Below, one piece after another: positions 44,850 through 51,008 of a stretch of DNA of 64,000 nucleotides (positions within the stretch are counted from its first letter, which is position 1; each line of letters opens with the position of its first letter). Origin of the DNA: CAYMGQ01 sp964390055 (lineage in GTDB: Bacteria; Bacillota; Clostridia; Peptostreptococcales; Natronincolaceae); the NCBI GenBank assembly GCA_964390055.1, contig CAYMGQ010000010.1:1-64000 (forward strand), in the 5' to 3' direction. Position numbers and translations under genes: made by a program. The notes below the pieces were generated by a model that saw only the letters and a list, made by a program, of their open reading frames with translations, did not search any database and was not told where the DNA came from.

Positions 44850-45635
44850 CTATAAATTTATCAGTAAAATAAAAAAATAATATACCGCTGGCGCAGTAAA
44901 TAAAATACTGTCAAATCTATCTAAAACTCCTCCATGCCCCGGGAATATGTGGCCAAAATCCTTAATTTCTACATGTCTTTTAATCTGAGATGCCGTTAAA
45001 TCTCCAAGCTGTGATAATATACTACTCAATAGGCCAAAACTCATAAATAAGATTATGTAATCATTGAAATAAATACTTGCAAATAATCCACAGGCAACTA
45101 CACTTCCTATGACACCCCAGATAGCACCAGCAATTGTCTTTTTAGGGCTTATTTTAGGGCATAGTTTTTTGCTTCCAAAGATCAAACCACCAAAATAGGC
45201 AAAGGTATCAGTTGACCATGCAACAATAAATATCAACCACACGCACTCCCGTTTTGGCAAAGCTGCAGTTAAAATAATATGCCCCAATAATAGTGGGATA
45301 TATAATATGCCGTATGTGGTTAAGGCGCAATCTACTATACTATACTTATGCTTCTTAAGTTGTATAAAGCTAAGAAGCATAATTAGTAGAACAATATTAA
45401 TAAGGAAATAGGGTAAGGTGCTTTTGTAATAAAAACCTGACAAGATTGTAAAAGTAAACATATAGCCTAAATAAAAAAAAGGTTTGTACCCTTTACCCTC
45501 TAGAGCACTATAAAATTCATATAAGCCAATTAATGAAATTATTAAAATTGGCAGGAATAAATATATATCTCCCATTATAAGCATAAAAATTAACAAAGGA
45601 ATCCCAATAATTGCAGTTGCTATTCTTTTTATCAT
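44850..45635 (-). CDS. cdsA: Phosphatidate cytidylyltransferase
   Basis: Makes CDP-diacylglycerol, the precursor used by PgsA. 261 aa, about eight membrane helices. The C-terminal signature is present: SQIKRHVEIKDFGHIFPGHG, then GVLDRFDS. AGGAGGG lies 6 bases before the ATG at 45635; the open frame runs 18 codons further upstream, overlapping uppS, without membrane character, so I reject that extension. Placed between uppS and dxr as in Bacillus. Confidence 0.95.
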   Translation of the reverse strand: MIKRIATAIIGIPLLIFMLIMGDIYLFLPILIISLIGLYEFYSALEGKGYKPFFYLGYMFTFTILSGFYYKSTLPYFLINIVLLIMLLSFIQLKKHKYSIVDCALTTYGILYIPLLLGHIILTAALPKRECVWLIFIVAWSTDTFAYFGGLIFGSKKLCPKISPKKTIAGAIWGVIGSVVACGLFASIYFNDYIILFMSFGLLSSILSQLGDLTASQIKRHVEIKDFGHIFPGHGGVLDRFDSILFTAPAVYYFFILLINL

Positions 45636-45645
45636 AGAAACCCTC

Positions 45646-46404
45646 CTATATTCCGCCAAATCTTCTAGATCTATTTTGATATTCGACAATAGCTTCCTTT
45701 AAATGGGTTCCTGTAAAATCAGGCCAATATTTTTTAGAGAAGTATAGTTCAGCGTAGGCTGATTGCCATAATAAAAAATTACTTAGCCTATATTCACCGC
45801 CGGTTCGTATTATTAAATCAGGGTCTGATATATCCCTCGTATCCAGATACCCCTTAATTAACTCCTCATTAAGCTCATTAATATCTAAACCCTTAACAAG
45901 ATCATTTAATATATATTTTACGGCCCTAAGAATTTCATCCCTACCGCCATAATTTAAGGCTATATTAATTCTTAGACCTGTATTTTTCCCTGTTAATTGT
46001 TTTGCATCATTTATAGCATTCTGAACCTCTATAGGAAACTCAGTAATAACTCCTAATATGTTAATTTTAATATTATTTTTATGTAAATCTTTGATTTCTT
46101 TTTTTAAAAACTCTAATAGTAATTTCATTAGAGCCGAAATTTCTTCCTGGGGTCTTTTCCAGTTTTCCGTAGAAAAGGCATATAAACTCAAATCCTGTAA
46201 TCCTATATCAGATGAAGTTTTAATTACATCCCTGAGTGCTTCAACGCCAGCCCTATGCCCTAAAGTCCTGGGTAAGTTTCTTTCCCTTGCCCATCTTCCA
46301 TTTCCATCCATTATGATTCCTACATGTTTAGGAAGTTTATTCATATTTAAATACTGTGTCTGTCCAACCGCATTATTATATTTTGATTTATTCATTTTTT
46401 TCAT
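45646..46404 (-). CDS. uppS: Undecaprenyl diphosphate synthase
   Basis: Cis-prenyltransferase making the C55 carrier for cell-wall synthesis. 252 aa. HVGIIMDGNGRWARERNLPR near 27-46 holds the catalytic Asp, GHRAGVEALRDV and YAFSTENWKRP follow, and the C-terminal ISDPDLIIRTGGEYRLSNFL binds the second substrate. The first 20 residues are an unusual polar extension; ATG codons at positions 1 and 4 both fit. It draws on the IPP from the MEP genes dxr, ispG and ispH, all encoded in this window. Confidence 0.95.
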   Translation of the reverse strand: MKKMNKSKYNNAVGQTQYLNMNKLPKHVGIIMDGNGRWARERNLPRTLGHRAGVEALRDVIKTSSDIGLQDLSLYAFSTENWKRPQEEISALMKLLLEFLKKEIKDLHKNNIKINILGVITEFPIEVQNAINDAKQLTGKNTGLRINIALNYGGRDEILRAVKYILNDLVKGLDINELNEELIKGYLDTRDISDPDLIIRTGGEYRLSNFLLWQSAYAELYFSKKYWPDFTGTHLKEAIVEYQNRSRRFGGI

Positions 46405-46430
46405 TCAACCTTAACCACCTTAATATTTTT

Positions 46431-46448
46431 AACCCCCAAATAGGGGGC
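46431..46448 (-). other. GC-rich hairpin between the small gene and uppS
   Basis: AACCCCC and GGGGGCT around AAATA, forming a strong 5-7 base-pair stem in otherwise AT-rich sequence, 5 bases past the stop of the 63-aa gene and about 27 bases before uppS. No T-tract follows on the minus strand, so it is more likely an mRNA processing or stability element than a terminator. Confidence 0.4.
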
Positions 46449-46453
46449 TAAAG

Positions 46454-46645
46454 TCAATTAAAATAGGATATAATAATTTCTATTTTATTATTATCCATTT
46501 TTTTTAATCTTAGAACTCTAGCATCCCCTTGTTTTTCATTTTTACTAGCTACTGTTTCTTTCACTAGCACATCATAGGATAGACTATCTAGTTCTGATAG
46601 TGCCCTTGATAGTTTATAGCCTAATATATCGGGTGTTTTAGCCAA
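46454..46645 (-). CDS. Small PASTA-like protein of unknown function
   Basis: A 63-aa protein. PDILGYKLSRALSELDSL resembles the first helix of a PASTA domain, followed by YDVLVKET and three predicted strands (ARVLRLKK, KIEIIISYF). PASTA domains bind peptidoglycan outside the cell, but there is no signal or membrane segment here, so the resemblance may only be to the fold. It begins at a TTG with GGAGGT 8 bases upstream, 3 bases after frr, and is probably co-transcribed with frr and uppS. I do not recognise a characterised homolog. Confidence 0.7.
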   Translation of the reverse strand: MAKTPDILGYKLSRALSELDSLSYDVLVKETVASKNEKQGDARVLRLKKMDNNKIEIIISYFN

Positions 46646-46648
46646 GAG

Positions 46649-47206
46649 TTATACCTCCATAATTTCTCCTTCTTTAATCTTAACTAACTTATCTATCTCG
46701 TCTATAAATTTATCAGTGATTTCCTGTACCTTATCCTGAGCCACTTTAAGATCATCCTCGCTCATGCCACCATCTTTTTCTATCTTCTTAAAATCATCAT
46801 TGGCAGCCCTTCTATCATTCCTTATGGCTACCTTACTATCCTCAGCCATTCTTCTTACAATTCTTACTAATTCTTTTCTTCTTTCTTCAGTTAGTTGAGG
46901 TATATTTAGCCTAATTATCTTTCCATCGTTGGATGGATTTATACCTAAATCTGATTGCTGTATAGCTTTTTCCATTAAATTTAATGCAGATACGTCATAG
47001 GGTTGTATTGTAATTAGCCTTGGTTCTGGCGCAGCTATTGAAGCAATTTGCTTGATTGGTGTGGTTACCCCATAATAGTCGATAACTATTCGATCTAAAA
47101 TAGCTGGGTTTGCCCTTCCCGCTCTTACACTATTTAAGTCATCTTGTAGTGCCTTAATTGTTCTGGCCATCTTTCTTTCAAGTTGCTTATGTTCCTCTAA
47201 ATACAT
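46649..47206 (-). CDS. frr: Ribosome recycling factor
   Basis: A 185-aa factor that splits post-termination ribosomes with EF-G. The three-helix bundle and small beta domain are conserved: LNSVRAGRANPAILDRI, YYGVTTPIKQIASIAAPEPR, INPSNDGKIIRLNIPQLTEERR, and a C-terminal helix. GGGAG lies ahead of the ATG. Directly downstream of pyrH by 30 bases. Confidence 0.97.
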   Translation of the reverse strand: MYLEEHKQLERKMARTIKALQDDLNSVRAGRANPAILDRIVIDYYGVTTPIKQIASIAAPEPRLITIQPYDVSALNLMEKAIQQSDLGINPSNDGKIIRLNIPQLTEERRKELVRIVRRMAEDSKVAIRNDRRAANDDFKKIEKDGGMSEDDLKVAQDKVQEITDKFIDEIDKLVKIKEGEIMEV

Positions 47207-47236
47207 ATATGATTCTCCCCTTTCAAGTAATCTTTA

Positions 47237-47953
47237 TTAAATATCGCTATGTATATAAGTCCCAATTTTCTCACCATAAATAGCTCTTACTATATTTTCT
47301 GGTCTATCCAAACTAAATACCTTTATTGGTATCTTATTATCCATGCAGAGTGATGTTGCGGTGGAATCCATAACTTTTAATTCTAGTTTTAATATATCAA
47401 GATAGGTTAGCTTGTCAAATTTTTCGGCATCTTCGTGGGTATTGGGATCCTTATCATATACAGCGTCCACTTTTTTAGCTAATAGTATTATATCTGCCTC
47501 TATTTCTGCTGCCCTCAGGGCTGCCGTAGTATCGGTAGAAAAATAAGGGTTACCTGTACCGGCAGCAAAAATAACCACCCTATTTTTTTCCAAATGCCTT
47601 ACCGCTCTCCTTCTAATATAGGGCTCAGCTATTTGCCTCATCTCAATGGCAGTTTGTACCCTAGTAACAATATCAATGTTTTCAAGGGCATCCTGGAGGG
47701 CTAATGCATTAATAACCGTAGCCATCATTCCCATGTAGTCAGCAGTAGTTCTATCCATGCCTTCCCCGCTCCGGCCTCTCCAAAAATTTCCCCCTCCTAC
47801 AACAATAGCTACTTGTACACCTTTTTGACTGATAATTTTAATTTCATGGGCTATTTTATCAACAGTATCTGTATCTAACCCGAAACCTTTTGTACCAGCT
47901 AAGGCTTCTCCACTCAATTTTAGTAATATTCTCTCATATAGGGGTTTTTGCAT
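47237..47953 (-). CDS. pyrH: Uridylate kinase
   Basis: Hexameric UMP kinase of the amino-acid-kinase fold. 238 aa. ILLKLSGEALAG at the N-terminus, VAIVVGGGNFWRGR near 47, ADYMGMMATVINALALQDAL near 67, FAAGTGNPYFSTDTTAALRA near 130, and KVDAVYDKDP near 160. GGAGGT precedes the ATG. It has its own candidate promoter after the tsf terminator and leads pyrH-frr. Confidence 0.97.
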   Translation of the reverse strand: MQKPLYERILLKLSGEALAGTKGFGLDTDTVDKIAHEIKIISQKGVQVAIVVGGGNFWRGRSGEGMDRTTADYMGMMATVINALALQDALENIDIVTRVQTAIEMRQIAEPYIRRRAVRHLEKNRVVIFAAGTGNPYFSTDTTAALRAAEIEADIILLAKKVDAVYDKDPNTHEDAEKFDKLTYLDILKLELKVMDSTATSLCMDNKIPIKVFSLDRPENIVRAIYGEKIGTYIHSDI

Positions 47954-47986
47954 AATTAAACCTCCAATCTAATTATTTCTACAGCT

Positions 47987-48015
47987 ATAATAAAAATCCT
48001 TTATTTTCTATGAAA
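47987..48015 (-). promoter_or_regulatory. Candidate promoter for pyrH
   Basis: TTTCAT (48010-48015), 17 bases, TATTAT (47987-47992) on the minus strand, located after the tsf terminator and 33 bases before pyrH. The -35 is weak. Confidence 0.4.
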
Positions 48016-48033
48016 TTGGGCAAATATTTTAAA

Positions 48034-48055
48034 AGAGAACACAATCGTGTTCTCT
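48034..48055 (-). terminator. Rho-independent terminator after tsf
   Basis: AGAGAACAC (48034-48042) and GTGTTCTCT (48047-48055) with a 4-base loop, followed by TTTT on the minus strand. It starts 7 bases past the tsf stop. Confidence 0.75.
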
Positions 48056-48062
48056 CATATCA

Positions 48063-48710
48063 CTACTGATCCATTTGTTTTGCAACTTCCTCGGCAAAGT
48101 CCTCAGATCTTCTTTCTAAGCCTTCCCCAACTTCATATCTTACAAACCTTCTTATATTTAGGTTTTCGCCAATCTTTGCAATTTTTTCCGTTAGCAAGTC
48201 ATTCACTGTTACATCAGGATCTCTAATAAAGGGTTGGTCTAATAGACAGGTTTCCTTATAGAATTTTTCTATTCTTCCCTCTACCATTTTATCTACAATT
48301 TTTTCTGGCTTACCTTCATTTAGTGCCTGACTTCTTAAAATATCCTTTTCCTTTTGGATTTCTTCCTCCGGTATATCCTCTCTTCTAACATAGAGGGGAT
48401 TAGATGCCGCTATTTGCATTGAAATATCTTTGACAAAATCTTTAAATTCCTGGGTTTTAGCCACAAAATCTGTTTCCGAGTTAATTTCCACCAAAACCCC
48501 TATCCTTCCACCATGTATGTAAGACCCTACTAATCCCTCAGCTGCAATACGGCCTGATTTTTTTGCAACAGCTGCAAGACCTTTTTCTCTCAAAACTTTA
48601 ACTGCTTCATCCATGTTGCCTTGTGTATCTGTTAAAGCATTTTTACAATCTAACATTCCAGCTCCTGTTTTTTCCCTTAGTTCCTTTACCATACTTGCAG
48701 TAATCTTCAT
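48063..48710 (-). CDS. tsf: Elongation factor Ts, short form
   Basis: Nucleotide-exchange factor for EF-Tu. 215 aa, shorter than the near 290 of Bacillus or E. coli. The UBA-like N-terminal domain (VKELREKTGAGMLDCKNAL) is intact, LVEINSETDFVAK forms the EF-Tu contact, and QPFIRDP and VRYEVGEGLE end the protein. One copy of the core dimerisation subdomain is present, as in the short EF-Ts of Thermus-like bacteria, which function as dimers. That is a family reading, not a sign of truncation. Follows rpsB by 89 bases. Confidence 0.95.
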   Translation of the reverse strand: MKITASMVKELREKTGAGMLDCKNALTDTQGNMDEAVKVLREKGLAAVAKKSGRIAAEGLVGSYIHGGRIGVLVEINSETDFVAKTQEFKDFVKDISMQIAASNPLYVRREDIPEEEIQKEKDILRSQALNEGKPEKIVDKMVEGRIEKFYKETCLLDQPFIRDPDVTVNDLLTEKIAKIGENLNIRRFVRYEVGEGLERRSEDFAEEVAKQMDQ

Positions 48711-48738
48711 ATTATATCGCCTCCTATAATATCATTAA

Positions 48739-48781
48739 GGGTAAGGGCATAAGGGAATATCCCTCCCCCACAACCTTACCC
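48739..48781 (-). other. Structured RNA element between rpsB and tsf
   Basis: GGGTAAGG (48739-48746) pairs with CCTTACCC (48774-48781), enclosing an inner AGGGA/TCCCT stem (48752-48756 with 48760-48764). It ends about 12 bases before the tsf ribosome site. No T-tract follows, so it is not a standard terminator; it may act in mRNA processing or in setting the rpsB:tsf ratio. Confidence 0.45.
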
Positions 48782-48799
48782 GCTAGCTTCCTATAGTTA

Positions 48800-49498
48800 T
48801 TATTCTTCCACTTGGAAGCCTTGCTTGCCCTCCAAAACTGCATCAGCAATTGTAGCAGTTAATAGTTTTACGGCCCTAATAGCGTCATCATTTCCTGGTA
48901 TAACATAATCAACTTCATCAGGATCACAGTTAGTATCTACAATAGATATTACCGGTATACCTAAAATTCTGGCCTCCCTCACTGCTATTCTCTCTTTGCG
49001 GGGGTCCACTACATAGATAAGACTAGGCATTCCTTTCATTTCCTTTATTCCACCCAAGAACTTTTCTAGTCTTTCCATTTCAGCTATTAAGCCCATTACT
49101 TCCTTTTTGGGAAGAACCTCAAAAATACCTTCTTCTTGCATTTTTTCCAGCTCATGAAGACGATTAATTCTTTTCCTTATAGTTGCATAATTTGTCAGCA
49201 TGCCTCCCAGCCATCTCTGGTTAACATAATACATGCCACATCTCTTAGCTTCTTCTTCAATAGCCTCTTGAGCTTGTTTTTTGGTTCCCACAAATAAAAT
49301 AGTTTTACCGTCGGCAACCACATTCTTTACTACCTCATATGCTTCCTCTACTTTTTTCACAGTTTTTTGCAGGTCAATTATATATATCCCATTTCTTTCC
49401 GTAAAGATATATTCGGCCATTTTAGGATTCCACCGTCTGGTCTGGTGGCCAAAATGTACCCCAGCCTCCAATAATTGTTTCATTGATATTACTGACAT
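48800..49498 (-). CDS. rpsB: 30S ribosomal protein S2
   Basis: A 232-aa S2. Marks include LLEAGVHFGHQTRRWNPKM, YIFTERNGIYIIDLQKT, RCGMYYVNQRWLGGMLTNY and PVISIVDTNCDPDEVDYVIPGNDDAIR. AAGGAGG lies before the ATG. It is followed by tsf in the universal rpsB-tsf order. A promoter and a terminator-like leader hairpin precede it. Confidence 0.97.
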   Translation of the reverse strand: MSVISMKQLLEAGVHFGHQTRRWNPKMAEYIFTERNGIYIIDLQKTVKKVEEAYEVVKNVVADGKTILFVGTKKQAQEAIEEEAKRCGMYYVNQRWLGGMLTNYATIRKRINRLHELEKMQEEGIFEVLPKKEVMGLIAEMERLEKFLGGIKEMKGMPSLIYVVDPRKERIAVREARILGIPVISIVDTNCDPDEVDYVIPGNDDAIRAVKLLTATIADAVLEGKQGFQVEE

Positions 49499-49557
49499 TT
49501 AATCTTCCTCCTTTAGTTTTATTCCTCCATCTTAATCATCTTTACCTAAGACTCTTC

Positions 49558-49593
49558 AAAAAAAAGCACCTCTTAAGTAAATCATAAGATGTG
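49558..49593 (-). terminator. Terminator-like hairpin in the rpsB leader (attenuator candidate)
   Basis: On the minus strand CACATCTTA and TAAGAGGTG (49585-49593 and 49567-49575) pair with one mismatch around a 9-base loop and are followed by eight T (49558-49565). It lies downstream of the rpsB promoter at 49612-49640 and 60 bases upstream of rpsB. It may attenuate rpsB transcription, or terminate the motility operon with the promoter only appearing to precede it. Confidence 0.6.
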
Positions 49594-49611
49594 TGTATTA
49601 ATACCTTTTGT

Positions 49612-49640
49612 ATTCTAACATAATAGTGGTAATTAATCAA
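49612..49640 (-). promoter_or_regulatory. Sigma-A promoter for rpsB-tsf
   Basis: TTGATT (49635-49640), 17 bases, TAGAAT (49612-49617) on the minus strand, within the 176-base gap after the motility operon. It would produce a leader of about 105 bases. Confidence 0.6.
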
Positions 49641-49674
49641 TCATTATTTTCACTTTTTTATTTTTATACAACAT

Positions 49675-50148
49675 TTAATTGTTTGTAACTAGTATATCTA
49701 ATACCTCTTCCATTGTACTTCCATAGGGAATCCTCTTTGACCCAAACTGTAATACCTTTGCTATTCCTAATTTATTAGCCAAGATATTAAATTCTTTGCT
49801 ATCAGTAATAATTCCTTCCCTTTCTAATAATGCTGCAATCTCGACACTATTCATACCTTTATTTATATAAATTTCATAATAGTCATTATCTAAAAGTGTT
49901 TCTTCATCCTCCTCATCCATAGTCACTTCTTCATCGTCCAATGTATTAGGAGTAGTGTCCACCTTTGACTTATCCTGATCCAATTTACCTTGTTCATAAA
50001 CTGTGGATATAAAATTATTCTGATTTTCTTGTCCCATATCCATAACTTCATTATTAACAAAAACGATATTAGCTATACTGGTTATTATCATTCCTATTCC
50101 AATACCTAGAAATATACTGCGGATTGAAAATCGTTTCAATGACTCCAC
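49675..50148 (-). CDS. Membrane-anchored protein with acidic linker and MltG/YceG-like C-terminal segment
   Basis: A 157-aa protein. A basic N-terminus and one hydrophobic helix (about 12-32) predict membrane anchoring. Residues 50-90 are a strongly acidic, low-complexity linker. The C-terminal 65 residues (INKGMNSVEIAALLEREGII, then IPYGSTMEEVLDILV) resemble the small LysM-like subdomain found near the start of MltG/YceG lytic transglycosylases, but the catalytic part is absent. Last gene of the motility operon, one base after the SwrB-like gene. A link to cell-wall passage of flagella is possible, unproven. Confidence 0.65.
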   Translation of the reverse strand: MESLKRFSIRSIFLGIGIGMIITSIANIVFVNNEVMDMGQENQNNFISTVYEQGKLDQDKSKVDTTPNTLDDEEVTMDEEDEETLLDNDYYEIYINKGMNSVEIAALLEREGIITDSKEFNILANKLGIAKVLQFGSKRIPYGSTMEEVLDILVTNN

Positions 50149-50149
50149 C

Positions 50150-50605
50150 TCATTTTATAAGCTTAATTACCATTTCTACTTCCCTAACACTCTTATCAAG
50201 TAACCTAGCAATTTCCTCTGGGGATTTCTCCCTCTTAATTAAATCCATTATGTCTTGATTCTTATCTACGAATTGCTTATAATTTATAATATGTTTGAAA
50301 TTTTCACCATTATTTAAAGTCTTTTTTCCGCCATTGATAATTGGGTCCTCATTTATATCAATCTGCTTGGTTAGGAGGAAAAGTTTTTCCTTCATTTTAT
50401 TTATCTCATACATAACTTCAGTATTTTTTTCATCAATCAATTCTTTTAAAGCATCCTCTTCATCCTTGTTTTGATTTAAGGACTTCATTATATAATCCCC
50501 AGTCGTTGTAAGTTTATCTTTTCTATCAAATAGAACTGTTATTATTGATGCGATAACCACAAGGATTCCTAGCATTATACTGATATGGTTTATATTATAA
50601 TTCAT
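50150..50605 (-). CDS. SwrB-like/DUF6115-type membrane protein
   Basis: A 151-aa protein. An N-terminal membrane helix (about 8-27) is followed by a charged coiled coil (about 45-90) and a C-terminal helix-turn-helix-like segment, SPEEIARLLDKSVREVEMVI. The same layout and position, after sigD at the end of the fla/che operon and just before rpsB, are found in Bacillus SwrB, which promotes flagellar type III export activation. Sequence similarity to SwrB is too weak to name it. Start ATG lacks a strong ribosome site but the frame is clean. Confidence 0.65.
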   Translation of the reverse strand: MNYNINHISIMLGILVVIASIITVLFDRKDKLTTTGDYIMKSLNQNKDEEDALKELIDEKNTEVMYEINKMKEKLFLLTKQIDINEDPIINGGKKTLNNGENFKHIINYKQFVDKNQDIMDLIKREKSPEEIARLLDKSVREVEMVIKLIK

Positions 50606-50628
50606 TATACACCTCTTATATAAAAATA

Positions 50629-50979
50629 TTAAATAAATACATCTAATTTATAACCTTTTTCACCCCTAATTGCCTTGCCCCTAGTCTTATTGGTTTTGAT
50701 ATCGCCTTTCTCATTTCTCCTAGTAGGATTTTCCTCTGCATCATTATTAAATCCTTTTTGCTTTCTGTCTCTTTCCTCTTTGTCATCTGCCCTTACTTTT
50801 TTATGTTCCATTTCCTCAGATTTTTGGATTCTTTGTTTTTTTCTGTTTATTTCACTATTTAAATGATTCTGTAAATAGGCATTATTATCCCTTAGCCTAT
50901 TGAAATCATTTTGTTTTTCCTTTGATTCATATACAGTTTTGTTGAAACTTAAATTATAATCTATCGGTTTAATAGCCAT
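50629..50979 (-). CDS. Small highly charged protein of unknown function in the motility operon
   Basis: A 116-aa protein beginning MAIKPIDYNLSFNKTVYESK and then dominated by Lys, Glu, Asp, Arg and Asn, with little hydrophobic core, so largely disordered or helical. Short proteins that start with an IKPID-like motif are seen at this place in other clostridial flagellar operons as far as I recall; no function is known to me. It ends 24 bases before the SwrB-like gene and starts 29 bases after the FapA-family gene. Confidence 0.6.
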   Translation of the reverse strand: MAIKPIDYNLSFNKTVYESKEKQNDFNRLRDNNAYLQNHLNSEINRKKQRIQKSEEMEHKKVRADDKEERDRKQKGFNNDAEENPTRRNEKGDIKTNKTRGKAIRGEKGYKLDVFI

Positions 50980-51008
50980 GTAATATCACCCACCTATTTA
51001 AAGTTTGG

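Noticed and set aside
45636..45689. N-terminal extension of CdsA
   Set aside because: Overlaps uppS, has no membrane character, and a better ribosome site precedes the downstream ATG.
48063..48710. EF-Ts as a truncated gene
   Set aside because: The protein ends with a normal C-terminal segment and a terminator follows; short EF-Ts is a known family form.
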